From Chitinophagaceae bacterium (lineage in GTDB: Bacteria; Bacteroidota; Bacteroidia; Chitinophagales; Chitinophagaceae), in contig JAMLGU010000001.1 of assembly GCA_023957575.1 (NCBI GenBank), positions 682,001 through 746,000 on the forward strand: a stretch of 64,000 nt of DNA. The letters run 5' to 3'. The position numbers were made by a program, and so were the translations under genes. This document shows, in pieces, positions 8,589-17,371 of the stretch. The notes under the pieces were generated by a model, which was not told where the DNA came from, searched no databases, and saw only the letters and a list, made by a program, of their open reading frames with translations. The stretch's first letter is position 1; the number at the start of each line of letters is the position of its first letter.

Positions 8589-11075
8589 TTAGATGGTTTC
8601 TGAAGTGATCACCCAATCAATATGTTTTCGGCTATCTTCTTCTTTGAGTTTAATTTCTACAGTATCGCCGGCTTTTATTTCTTCCTTCACAATCATTCGG
8701 CTAAGCGGCTTTCGCAGTTCTGTACGGATAATACCTTTGAGCGGTCTTACTCCATATTTGGGCGTAAACCCAAGCAAGGAAAGATAGTCGGCGGCATCCG
8801 GCGCTATTTTCAGGATTATTCCTTTTTGTTCAAGCTGTTTTGCCAAAGGTTTCAAATGTATTTTGAAGATATTGAGCACATTTTCTTTGCTAATGGGGGC
8901 AAATGGAATAATTTCTGTAATGCGGGCTAAAAATTCGGGCCTGAAATACCTGGCCATTATTTCCATCATTTCATCACTTTTTGGAATTTTGCCTTCTCCA
9001 AAGCTGCTGATGATATGTTCTGCGCCAATATTGGAGGTAAATAGTATGACAGCATTAGAGAAATCGCCTTCTTTGCCCAAGCGGTCATGCATTTTTCCTT
9101 CATCTAATATTTGAAGAAAAATATCGAAAACCGATGGATGCGCTTTTTCTATTTCATCAAATAATACTATGGCATAGGGTTGCTCACGAATTTTATTTAC
9201 CAACATTCCACCTTCTTCATAACCCACGTAGCCGGGAGGAGCGCCATAAAGTAATGCGGCAGAATGTTCTTCCTTAAATTCGCTCATGTCGAAACGGATA
9301 ATTGAGTTTTCATCCTGAAACAGAAATTCGGCAAGAGTTTTAGCCAATTCGGTTTTACCCGTACCCGTAGGTCCCAAAAAGAAAAATGAAGCGATGGGTT
9401 GTCCGGCTTTGTTCAATCCCGAGCGGGATTCCAAAATGGCCTCCGAAACTGTCTTGAGCGCATGATCCTGACCAACCACTCTCTCGCGCAACTGATTTTC
9501 CATGTTCACAAGCCTTTGTTGTTCTTTGGTTTGTATTTTCCCGATGGGGATTCCGGTGATATTGGCCACTACTGCGCTCAGGTCGGTGCTGTCAATTGAT
9601 TTTTTTTCTTGTTGACTTACTTCAAACAGATTTTTGAGTAGATTTTCAAGGGTTTCAAACATTTCATTGACATCACTGATTTTGGCAAATTCTTTTTCTT
9701 CATTGTTTCTTGCCAACAATACCGGGCTGAGGCTTGACTGGGTTTCAAAATAAAGCCATCTGAGCTTACTCTCTTCTTTTTCTTCTTTTAATTCTTGTAG
9801 TTTTGATTGCAACTCTGTAACGTCAGTAGTGGATGTATCTGCCATCAATCGTGTTACGGCTAAGGTTCTGTCCAAAAGGTCTAAGGCAGCATCAGGCAGT
9901 CTGCGTTCCTTAACAAACCGCTTGGCTAATCTGATGGCATCGGCAAAAACCTCTTCCTCAATGGAAAGCCGGTGATGCTGATTATAACGATCTGCCTGGT
10001 TGCGCAGCATTTTTTCGGCAATGGTGGCATCCGGCTCATTTACCTTCACCATTTCAAACCGGCGGCTGAAAGTAGGATCTTTTTCAATGCTTTTTCTGTA
10101 TTCATCCAGTGTGGTAGTGGCTATCACGGTGAGGATACCTTTTGCCAGTTCGCCTTTCAAAATGCCGGCAGCGCCGCCATTGGGATTGTTTTTATCTATG
10201 AGGTTATGAATTTCATCAATAAATAATACGGGTTTTTCGAGTGTGGAAAGTTCTTTGATAATTTTTCGGAGGCGGTCTTCCATTTCGCCTTTATAAGCTG
10301 CCCCTGCAATTAATTCCCCGTTGTCCAACTCATAAATTGACACATCTTTGAGGTGCTGAGGCACTCGACCATTGGCCACAGCTATGGCAAAGCCATCCAA
10401 AAGAGCGGTTTTTCCAACGCCAGGTTCTCCTGTGATGATGACGTTCGATTTGTTTTTTCGGCTGATGATTTCGCAAATTTGCCGGATTTCTTTTTCTCTG
10501 CCAATGATGTCGTTATGACCTTCCTTTTTTACTTCGGCTAATTTGTCAATACAGTATTGAGATATTGCATCAGACGAAGCCTTGCCGAGAGTATTGGTTC
10601 TTTTCTCTGCAGCGCCTTCGCCGGTTTCAGATGCAGAAGCAGGGTTGGCAAACCATTCCAATACCTGAGACGAGGTGAAAGGGAAGGTTTTGAGTTGGTC
10701 GTAGGAGTACACAACGCCCGGAGTAGCAATGGAAGCCAATAAACATTCGGGTTCGATGGCATGGAAACCTAATTTGGTCTGAAAATGTTCGGCTTCGTGA
10801 AATAGCGGTTCGCACATATCATCGGGGCCAACATCAGAGGTAGGTTTTGAACCTTTGGGGTATTGCTCCAATCTTATTTCGGCCCATTCTTCCATATAAT
10901 AAATATCGCCACCGTTGCGCTCTACAGTTTTTAAAACGGATAAATCCTTGTGCATCAATGCTTTCAGAATATGTGCGGCGCCATAAGTACTATGGTTGTA
11001 TTCTTTGGCGATTTGCTGGGCAATGTGCAGCGCCAGTTTGGCGGGTTCTGAGAATGTGTAGTTTGATAGTGCCAT
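8589..11075 (-). CDS. tssH: T6SS sheath-recycling AAA+ ATPase TssH (ClpV)
   Basis: An 828-residue ClpB/ClpV-family ATPase that disassembles contracted TssB/TssC sheaths. A Clp N-terminal double-repeat domain occupies residues 1-145. AAA+ module 1 has Walker A GEPGVGKTALL and Walker B LFIDEIHN; AAA+ module 2 has GPTGTGKTELA and VLFDEIEKAHP, followed by a ClpB D2-small C-terminal domain. The middle coiled coil (about 410-440) looks short for a ClpB disaggregase, which fits the T6SS assignment, as does the location 14 bp downstream of the cargo genes. It ends the hcp-vgrG-cargo unit; tssB then starts a new one. Confidence 0.88.
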   Translation of the reverse strand: MALSNYTFSEPAKLALHIAQQIAKEYNHSTYGAAHILKALMHKDLSVLKTVERNGGDIYYMEEWAEIRLEQYPKGSKPTSDVGPDDMCEPLFHEAEHFQTKLGFHAIEPECLLASIATPGVVYSYDQLKTFPFTSSQVLEWFANPASASETGEGAAEKRTNTLGKASSDAISQYCIDKLAEVKKEGHNDIIGREKEIRQICEIISRKNKSNVIITGEPGVGKTALLDGFAIAVANGRVPQHLKDVSIYELDNGELIAGAAYKGEMEDRLRKIIKELSTLEKPVLFIDEIHNLIDKNNPNGGAAGILKGELAKGILTVIATTTLDEYRKSIEKDPTFSRRFEMVKVNEPDATIAEKMLRNQADRYNQHHRLSIEEEVFADAIRLAKRFVKERRLPDAALDLLDRTLAVTRLMADTSTTDVTELQSKLQELKEEKEESKLRWLYFETQSSLSPVLLARNNEEKEFAKISDVNEMFETLENLLKNLFEVSQQEKKSIDSTDLSAVVANITGIPIGKIQTKEQQRLVNMENQLRERVVGQDHALKTVSEAILESRSGLNKAGQPIASFFFLGPTGTGKTELAKTLAEFLFQDENSIIRFDMSEFKEEHSAALLYGAPPGYVGYEEGGMLVNKIREQPYAIVLFDEIEKAHPSVFDIFLQILDEGKMHDRLGKEGDFSNAVILFTSNIGAEHIISSFGEGKIPKSDEMMEIMARYFRPEFLARITEIIPFAPISKENVLNIFKIHLKPLAKQLEQKGIILKIAPDAADYLSLLGFTPKYGVRPLKGIIRTELRKPLSRMIVKEEIKAGDTVEIKLKEEDSRKHIDWVITSETI

Positions 11076-11089
11076 GTATAATTTAATTT

Positions 11090-11902
11090 TTATGAAGCAA
11101 CAATATTCAAATCAATTCCCGGAAGTATAGCACCAATGGCTGCATCTCCAATGAAAGCAAAACAATATCCCCGAGAAAATAAATCTACTAAATAATTTAT
11201 AAAATTTTGTTCAAGAGAAAAATAAAAACCTATTCTGGCTTGGGTAATAGTTCTTATAGAAGGGAAATCTCCAATTATTAATAAGTTAATTCCGGTGCCA
11301 ATTATTACGCCGCCAGTTAATTGGAGGACAGCAAAATTCATTCTGTTGATTCTGCTAAAATCAAGATCAAGTGTCGAATTCCCATTCATTCCATGCAAAG
11401 CGCCACCATCGTACATATTAAAAAATCCTCCGCTAATACCTGTGGTGAGTTGTCCGGCTCCAGCATTCATTCCATCATTTAAAAGAGCCAACACTCCTTG
11501 CCTGATAATATTTGAAAATTGCCGAACCAGAAGTCGCTCCAGTCTGCTAATAGCTGCTGTTCCAACGCGCTCCACTAAGTCGCCAATAGCACTCAAACTC
11601 CCTCCCGAACTAATTCCTATTGAAATTCCATATACCTGCTTTGTTATACCATCAGCATATCCTTCAATTTGTTCTCTGTATTCTGAAGAAAGTCTGCAAT
11701 ATTGGTCATATTTTGCTTGTTTACTGGCTCCAACATAACTTCGACCAAAACCCATTGAGTTTTCCATATAATAGTCATCAAAAAGTAATGGGCTAAGTTG
11801 AAGGAAACATTCACCAAAAGAAACACCCCCAATCAATGAAAAACTTGTCAGGTCTGCAAATTGTCTTCCAACCGGATTCCTTATAACTAATACATCTCCC
11901 AT
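11090..11902 (-). CDS. Unknown Gly/hydrophobic-rich protein in the T6SS cargo module
   Basis: A 270-residue protein I do not recognise. It has no signal peptide. The middle (about 100-175) is rich in small residues with amphipathic helices, followed by hydrophobic stretches such as LQLTGGVIIGTGINLLIIG, which could insert into a membrane. The start is the ATG giving MGDVLVIRNP; the stop is 14 bp before tssH. It lies directly downstream of the lipase-like gene, separated by 18 bp, in the slot where T6SS clusters often keep an immunity gene or a second effector. Membrane-acting toxin and immunity protein are both possible; neither is shown by the sequence. Confidence 0.6.
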   Translation of the reverse strand: MGDVLVIRNPVGRQFADLTSFSLIGGVSFGECFLQLSPLLFDDYYMENSMGFGRSYVGASKQAKYDQYCRLSSEYREQIEGYADGITKQVYGISIGISSGGSLSAIGDLVERVGTAAISRLERLLVRQFSNIIRQGVLALLNDGMNAGAGQLTTGISGGFFNMYDGGALHGMNGNSTLDLDFSRINRMNFAVLQLTGGVIIGTGINLLIIGDFPSIRTITQARIGFYFSLEQNFINYLVDLFSRGYCFAFIGDAAIGAILPGIDLNIVAS

Positions 11903-11920
11903 TTTGATAATAAAAAAAAT

Positions 11921-13894
11921 TTATGCTTTCTCCTCCTCCTTCACCACTTTTGCGGGTTGTACACCGTCTTTTTGAGCACCACCTCCTTGATATTCATTCT
12001 TTTCGAGATTATAGAAATTGGTATAACCATTGCTTTGCATAACATCCAAATACCCGGTTTCTTTGTCAATGGTATTCAATATCTCGCCCCAGGGCTTTTT
12101 CAGCATGATGTTATGACTGTTGTAAATAAAATACAGACTATTGGCATCTTTATTTATCGGATAATTATTTTTATTAAAGAAGCCTGTTATCCGCTTCAAT
12201 TCTTTATCAAAATTTTCCAGTGAAGTTTTTAGTCCGGGTTCCTCGGGTGTACCGGGGTCAAAATCAAAGTTTCCTTTTAAATTACTCATCAAGTCTTTCA
12301 AAGGAGAAAAAGCCGCATCGGAAGTAATTTTTGATAAAAAACCATTCAGTCCGTCTGTAGGTATCAGGTCTAATAAAGCGCCATAAAACTTAGCCTTTGT
12401 GGGCATCATCGGCAATATCATGGCCGACAGCGCTTCGCCAATTTTTGCTTTATCTTCTGCCGAAGCTTTGCTTATTTCCAAATCTCCTTTTTTGGCCACT
12501 GCCTCAATATTGCTCTTTACTTTATTTATCATGGCCACCGACTGGTCGTATAGGATTGCTTCTTTCTCTTTTACGGGTTCGGTTTCCTTCTTTTCTTTGG
12601 CTTCTTCCTCTTTTCTTTTGGCGGCTTCTGCCATTTCCACCACTTTTTGTATGTAGGGGTCAACCGGCAGTGCTTTCATATTGACTTTGGCCGGCAGTAG
12701 TATTTTTTTTATCCCGGTATTATTCACCACTTTGTCCGCCATCTGGTTAGAAGTATCTGAACCTAAGGCAAAGAGTTTAAGAGATTCGGTTAACCTGTCC
12801 ACCAAGGGGCATAAAAAATTAAATATTTTTGAAATATTGATACGGCTGGTGTCCAAACTGGTACCTTCTTTAACGTTTTTTAGTTCATCAATGAATTTTT
12901 CAAGCCGTTTTACACTTTTCCCGGGTATATCGCCAAAGCCGTTCAGCATCTGGTCAAATTTTGGCAGATCGGGTGGTTTGATGAGGCTCGGTACCGCATC
13001 AATTACGTTTTTTGCCGCATCAATTATTTCTTTAATTAGACCTTCTACATCTCCTTTGCATTGGGTGAGTTTATCAATATTACCTTTATTGTCATAGCTG
13101 GTGCCAAAACCCTTGATAGATAGCAATCTGCCAAGTGTAGCCACAAGTTGTGCTTTTATTTTTCCTGTAAAAACAGATAACGTATTCGAATTGCTTTCTG
13201 CAATTATTTTCAATAAATCATCATTGGGCTCAAAATATGAAATAGCCTGTTGGGTGAGGTCAAAACTGTTTCCAAAGGCATGAATAGCTGGTTTTCCTGC
13301 TTTTTTTGGGTCAAAACTGTGTTGATTGGCAAATAGTGGCGTGCCTACATAAATAACAGACCCGATTTTCCATTTTTTTTGAAAATCGGCTTCAGTGATG
13401 AGTTCTTTGATTGCCTCATTTGCCACATTTCCGCCATGTCCTAAACCAATAAAATGAAAAGCAGATGTATAATCTTTCCATTCCGAAATTTCACCCTTTA
13501 TTTTGGAAGCTAATTTTTTGCCTTCGTTTGTTCTTCCCTGACTGTCTGTGGCATCAAAATCATAAACCAATGTTTTATTGTCAGGATTTAGTTTATTGGG
13601 CAGCTCGTCTTTCATTTTGTTCATATAACTATCCCAGTCTTTATAATCCTTAAAATAGTTATACTCTTTATCTACTTTTTTTTCAGGCTCTTTTTCTTCT
13701 TTGAAAAACAAGCTCACACCCGGAATAGAACCGGCAGCATCTTCAACAGCAACCACAGCCCCTTGTACACCCGAAGTAACTCCTCCAAGCATATCATCGG
13801 CAGCCATTGCATCGGCTGGCTTGTACCGAACCAGCACCAGCATCTGCTTTTTTTCGTTTACTTCAAATTTTTGTTCTGTTTGTTCCCCGGGCAT
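11921..13894 (-). CDS. Lipase-like alpha/beta-hydrolase-fold protein, candidate T6SS effector
   Basis: A 657-residue protein without a signal peptide. Residues about 105-225 read like the core of a lipase-type alpha/beta hydrolase: a strand with TLVYDFD, a helix, then FHFIGLGHGGNVANEAI, and SVIYVGTPLF. In active lipases the nucleophile elbow reads GHSxGG; here it is GLGHGG (150-155), so the nucleophile position is Gly152. The remaining 400 residues are helical with a Lys/Glu-rich stretch near 425-445 and match nothing I know. It follows the PAAR gene by 18 bp in the order vgrG, DUF4123, PAAR, cargo, typical of an effector. It may be a catalytically dead or unorthodox hydrolase, or a structural or binding protein. 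Confidence 0.65.
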   Translation of the reverse strand: MPGEQTEQKFEVNEKKQMLVLVRYKPADAMAADDMLGGVTSGVQGAVVAVEDAAGSIPGVSLFFKEEKEPEKKVDKEYNYFKDYKDWDSYMNKMKDELPNKLNPDNKTLVYDFDATDSQGRTNEGKKLASKIKGEISEWKDYTSAFHFIGLGHGGNVANEAIKELITEADFQKKWKIGSVIYVGTPLFANQHSFDPKKAGKPAIHAFGNSFDLTQQAISYFEPNDDLLKIIAESNSNTLSVFTGKIKAQLVATLGRLLSIKGFGTSYDNKGNIDKLTQCKGDVEGLIKEIIDAAKNVIDAVPSLIKPPDLPKFDQMLNGFGDIPGKSVKRLEKFIDELKNVKEGTSLDTSRINISKIFNFLCPLVDRLTESLKLFALGSDTSNQMADKVVNNTGIKKILLPAKVNMKALPVDPYIQKVVEMAEAAKRKEEEAKEKKETEPVKEKEAILYDQSVAMINKVKSNIEAVAKKGDLEISKASAEDKAKIGEALSAMILPMMPTKAKFYGALLDLIPTDGLNGFLSKITSDAAFSPLKDLMSNLKGNFDFDPGTPEEPGLKTSLENFDKELKRITGFFNKNNYPINKDANSLYFIYNSHNIMLKKPWGEILNTIDKETGYLDVMQSNGYTNFYNLEKNEYQGGGAQKDGVQPAKVVKEEEKA

Positions 13895-13911
13895 CTCTAA
13901 GACATTGATAA

Positions 13912-14529
13912 TTAATTATAAAATGTCACTTTGCAATCAGCGGTAGTGTAGCCTGACAGATTTTGGGTTTTCCCTTCACTATCTGTTTTACCGTCATGCA
14001 CCTGACCATCGCTGGTTTTTATTTCATATTTTACATTTTTCTTACCCTTTCCTGCTTCATCTACCAAACTGAATTGTGCTTTGAAATCTTCTTTATTGGT
14101 TTTATCTGCTTTTTCGTCTCCATTTTTAGCAGCATCTTTCAGCGCTTTGCTGTTTTCGTTGTCTTTAGCCTGGCCGGCGCCTGTCTTTCCTAAGCCGCCT
14201 CCTGCTCCCCCCGCTCCGCCGCCTCCACCTCCTGATGTTTCGCCAATCAGCACTGTAAAACATCCTAAAATGATGCTTCCTCCATGAGCTGTCATGTCAC
14301 CCATTCTTGCAGCAGGTTTGCCGCCTATCAGAACGCCTGTGCTACCCATAGCTATAATGTCGGGAGGGCCTGTGCATGTACACATGTCTCCAAGTGTAAC
14401 TGCCGGCATGCCTCCAATCAGCACGGTAGGCGTACCCGGTCCGATTACAGGGCCACCAACATGGGGTACCAGTCCATTTACCATTGGACAAATATGCATA
14501 TCTCCTATTCTTGCTGCGGGTTTACCCAT
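13912..14529 (-). CDS. PAAR-repeat spike-tip protein with C-terminal extension
   Basis: A 205-residue PAAR protein, which caps the VgrG spike. Residues 1-95 carry the repeats: GKPAARIGDMHICP, IGGMPAVTLGDMCTCTGPP and GKPAARMGDMTAHGG, with conserved His and Cys residues suited to metal binding at the tip. Residues 100-120 are a Gly-rich linker and the next 25 are charged. Residues about 148-205 form a small beta domain (FSLVDEAGKGKKNVKYEI to CKVTFYN) that resembles a bacterial Ig-like or carboxypeptidase-regulatory fold and may dock cargo. It sits between the DUF4123 adaptor and the lipase-like gene. Confidence 0.88.
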   Translation of the reverse strand: MGKPAARIGDMHICPMVNGLVPHVGGPVIGPGTPTVLIGGMPAVTLGDMCTCTGPPDIIAMGSTGVLIGGKPAARMGDMTAHGGSIILGCFTVLIGETSGGGGGGAGGAGGGLGKTGAGQAKDNENSKALKDAAKNGDEKADKTNKEDFKAQFSLVDEAGKGKKNVKYEIKTSDGQVHDGKTDSEGKTQNLSGYTTADCKVTFYN

Positions 14530-14600
14530 TTAGATAGATTTTAGACGTTAGATTTTAGATATTAGATATTAGATATTAGATATTAGATTTTAGATTAAAG
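14530..14600. repeat. TTAGATA microsatellite between PAAR and DUF4123 genes
   Basis: The 73-bp gap between the DUF4123 stop and the PAAR start consists almost entirely of a 7-bp tandem repeat, TTAGATA, with perfect units in the middle and variants (TTTAGAT, TTAGACG) at both ends. Slippage here would change the spacing and 5-prime context of the PAAR gene within the operon. Confidence 0.85.
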
Positions 14601-14602
14601 AT

Positions 14603-15262
14603 TTAGTCCATAAAGAACTTTCTTCGTTTGGGTTTTTGTTCATCTTCCTCAATACTTTTTTTCTCTACCTCCTTCTCCTCAACCTTAATCTTAACCTCAA
14701 CCTTCTCCTCAACCTTAACCTTAGCCTTAGTCTCAACCTTAGCCTCAGCTTCCCTATCTAATTCCTCTTCTGTTTTTATTATTGGCAGCGCTTCCGCTTT
14801 CGAAATTTTTATAGCTTCTGCCTGATTACCACCATTCCATAGCCACTTATTCAGGAAATCCGGGTCTTCATTTTCAGTATAGAAATAATCAAAAACCGAA
14901 AAGAAATCTATTAATTCATCTCTATTCCAGGATTGTATTTGTTTTAAAAGAACTCTGGCATCCCAGATTCTGAAATATTTGTCTTGTCCATTTTCTTTTA
15001 TATATATTTTACTTTGTAAATTGTCCAATATGTTTTTTACCGGTTCTTTAGTTTCAAAAATGACACATTGCTCCATCTGAATCAAGGGCTGACCTTTTAA
15101 TTCATAAGGATTACTGTTCAGCGCAAACAACCAGGGAGCGGCATCCCAAATTTTTTCGTCATCGGTACCTGAAAACAAGTTTATATGCTTAGGATACCGC
15201 TGCATCAGCTGAATTAAGGTATATTCCCCATTAAGTGCACTATCGTAACACAGATACTTCAT
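14603..15262 (-). CDS. DUF4123-type T6SS adaptor/chaperone with repeat-encoded charged tail
   Basis: A 219-residue protein. Residues 1-160 look like a DUF4123 domain, including APWLFALNSNPYELKG, YFRIWDARVLLKQIQSW and LIDFFSVFDYFYTEN. DUF4123 proteins act in the cytoplasm, loading PAAR-linked effectors onto VgrG. The position between vgrG (6 bp upstream) and the PAAR gene fits. Residues about 165-219 are an unusual Glu/Lys/Val-rich tail encoded by a degenerate hexanucleotide repeat (14669-14752), followed by a basic end, KPKRRKFFMD. The tail is probably disordered and variable in length between strains. Confidence 0.78.
   Translation of the reverse strand: MKYLCYDSALNGEYTLIQLMQRYPKHINLFSGTDDEKIWDAAPWLFALNSNPYELKGQPLIQMEQCVIFETKEPVKNILDNLQSKIYIKENGQDKYFRIWDARVLLKQIQSWNRDELIDFFSVFDYFYTENEDPDFLNKWLWNGGNQAEAIKISKAEALPIIKTEEELDREAEAKVETKAKVKVEEKVEVKIKVEEKEVEKKSIEEDEQKPKRRKFFMD
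14669..14752 (-). repeat. Degenerate GRYTRA hexanucleotide repeat, copy A (coding)
   Basis: About 14 tandem 6-bp units on the minus strand, mostly GGTTGA, GGTTAA, GGCTAA and GATTAA with a few GGAGAA. Differences are almost all purine-purine or pyrimidine-pyrimidine. The repeat is in frame with the DUF4123-type gene and encodes alternating Val/Ala/Ile/Thr with Glu/Lys. The same unit occurs at 20933-20959, 28589-28641 and 56663-56711. Confidence 0.85.
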
Positions 15263-15268
15263 ATCAGA

Positions 15269-17188
15269 TTAATTAATCATCACTACAGCGCCTTGTATTT
15301 TTGCCATAGCGCCTCCCTTCACTTCCATGAGGGCATCGCTCTCTACTTTGGCGCTTGCAGCGCCTTTTGCTTCAAATACGGCATCTGCATTTATTTTTAT
15401 GGAGGTTCCTTCTACTTTAGTTTCAGTTGTTCCTTTTACTGAAAGGGTTTTGTCGGCATTCATTTTAATGTCCTGGGCATTAAAATTAATTTCCCTGCCT
15501 TTTATATTTACCTTGTTTTCGGCATCAATTTCAATATCACCTTTGGAATGAATGGTGATTTTTGGACCTGCTTTTTCAAGGTTTATTTCTGCTAGCAAAA
15601 CGCCGCCCTGTACTATTCCCAAATCCAGACTATCCTGATTGTTGAGTCTGATTACTGAATAATCCTGATCCCCCTGCATTGATTCGATTAAAATTTTTGT
15701 ATCTGAGTCATTTCTTTGGAGGCTAATAATATTTGCAGGAGTCTGATCAGGAAAATTGTCTCTGATAATTAAAGTGCCTGAGTTATCATCTATGTCAATT
15801 CTCCTTCCGCTCCTCGAACCAATAAATTTTAGGTGATTACCATCTTGGGCAATTCCCGGTTGGTTTTTCTGGGTATAAAGAGCGCCGTTTACAAAGGGCA
15901 TTTCGGCATTATTGTTCCAGAAATCAACCATAACTTCATCGTCTTTTTCTGGCAAAAACCGGAAACCTTTGTCTTTTCCGGCATGAGGAGCCAATACGCT
16001 TATCCAGGGTGATTTTTCATCATCGGCCATCCAGGGAAATTTTACCTTTACCCTCGAAAGTCCGCTATCGTCTTCGTTGTCGGTGATGATAGCCGCCTGT
16101 GGTGTAGCCTTGGTTTCTAATAGCGGATTGGTATATGGCGGAACCGTTACCTCAAACGGAACAGCAGAGAAGCTATTGCTATAACTGCTGTAATTACTTA
16201 CAAAATGATTAATTTGAGTAATTATAAATTTCTTACCGGCATCATCAGTGGGGTCTTTAATTTTTACGATTTTTCCAATTGATAATTTATTGTTTCTGGA
16301 ATTGCCTGTAACCATTACCGAAGAAGCGTAGATTGCCTGTTGTTCTAATTTATAAATATCATCAGCATAATCCTGTTTAAAACCTGACGGAAGAAAAATA
16401 TTGCCGCCCGGATTTTCATAAACTGAACTTCCCGATTCTTCTGCAGCTTTAATAAAATCATTTTCGGGCGCTTCTTCAGCAGTTTTTGTCTCTATCTTCT
16501 CACTTTTAAAAATATCTGTAGCAATACCGCTTTCAGGCTTTTTGATAGTCTGTGCCCTGATATTAAGGTTGCTTACATCCACAGGTGATTTGAGTTCGAT
16601 TTCATTACCAGCCGGTTTTTTGCCAAATTGTAGTTTTTCACCGTCATAAAACATCCATTCTCCAAAACGAATGGCAAGAGAAGATATGAAGGAAAACAGG
16701 GTTTGATTGTATTGTACTATATAATGTAACTCTTTGGTTGTCTGTGGGTCTTTGTTTACTTTGTCTTTTAAACCTGATTTATCAAATGATTTATCAATAA
16801 TGTCAGACAGTTTCTTTTTATAAAAGGAATGACATTCGGGAATTTCGTTCACCTTACAGAAATTACCCTGACCGGTGATAGTAAATTCATAATAACGATT
16901 ATCCACCAAATAGGAGTTAACTTCCAGTATAATTCCATTAAATTTATGATTGGAATTACCGTCTCCGTCTTTAAAATCAATCTGAACATTTTTGCCCAGA
17001 ACCTTTTTCTTGAAATCAAGAATGGCGCTGAAACTGCTATTGGTATCCGTTGGTCTCAACGAAAATGAGAAATTATTAACATTAATGAATGACTCATTCA
17101 AAGACAGATTACTGAATAGTACCGGATTGTTGCTATTGAAATCCTGAATGACAATTTCGGTTTTTGTTAAAATTGAATTTTCTGCCAT
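15269..17188 (-). CDS. vgrG: T6SS spike protein VgrG (TssI)
   Basis: A 639-residue VgrG, the trimeric spike that pierces target membranes and carries effectors. Residues 1-330 are the gp27-like region, residues 365-440 the gp5 OB-fold with LSRVKVKFPWMADDEKSPWI and the ...NNNAEMPFVNGALY motif, and residues 520-639 a repetitive beta-helix needle (KGDIEIDAENKVNIKG and onward). It ends MAKIQGAVVMIN without an added effector domain, so this is a structural VgrG whose cargo must attach through PAAR or DUF4123 partners. It is downstream of hcp, past an intrinsic terminator, and 6 bp upstream of the DUF4123-type gene. Confidence 0.92.
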   Translation of the reverse strand: MAENSILTKTEIVIQDFNSNNPVLFSNLSLNESFINVNNFSFSLRPTDTNSSFSAILDFKKKVLGKNVQIDFKDGDGNSNHKFNGIILEVNSYLVDNRYYEFTITGQGNFCKVNEIPECHSFYKKKLSDIIDKSFDKSGLKDKVNKDPQTTKELHYIVQYNQTLFSFISSLAIRFGEWMFYDGEKLQFGKKPAGNEIELKSPVDVSNLNIRAQTIKKPESGIATDIFKSEKIETKTAEEAPENDFIKAAEESGSSVYENPGGNIFLPSGFKQDYADDIYKLEQQAIYASSVMVTGNSRNNKLSIGKIVKIKDPTDDAGKKFIITQINHFVSNYSSYSNSFSAVPFEVTVPPYTNPLLETKATPQAAIITDNEDDSGLSRVKVKFPWMADDEKSPWISVLAPHAGKDKGFRFLPEKDDEVMVDFWNNNAEMPFVNGALYTQKNQPGIAQDGNHLKFIGSRSGRRIDIDDNSGTLIIRDNFPDQTPANIISLQRNDSDTKILIESMQGDQDYSVIRLNNQDSLDLGIVQGGVLLAEINLEKAGPKITIHSKGDIEIDAENKVNIKGREINFNAQDIKMNADKTLSVKGTTETKVEGTSIKINADAVFEAKGAASAKVESDALMEVKGGAMAKIQGAVVMIN

Positions 17189-17313
17189 TATTTTTTATTT
17201 AAGACAGTGGAATATAAATACATTCGTCGTAATAAAGATGTCTTTAGTGTCTGCATTTCTGTCTTACCGATTGAAAGGCACGCAACCCTAAAAGGCTTAT
17301 TGCTTATGCTTTT

Positions 17314-17355
17314 CAAAAGAAAAATTAACGCAGGTAAACTAATTCCTGCGTTAAT
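17314..17355 (-). terminator. Strong intrinsic terminator between hcp and vgrG
   Basis: A perfect 11-bp stem, ATTAACGCAGG (17324-17334) with CCTGCGTTAAT (17345-17355), 10-nt loop, followed on the minus strand by TTTTTCTTTT. It starts 17 bp past the hcp stop codon. It would make most transcripts hcp-only, with vgrG and the cargo genes expressed by read-through, matching the need for many more Hcp than VgrG subunits. Confidence 0.8.
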
Positions 17356-17371
17356 CAACTTTGATGCGGCA

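Noticed and set aside
14669..14752. CRISPR-like array
   Set aside because: The repeat unit is 6 bp with no spacers and continues through a coding region; no cas genes are in the window.
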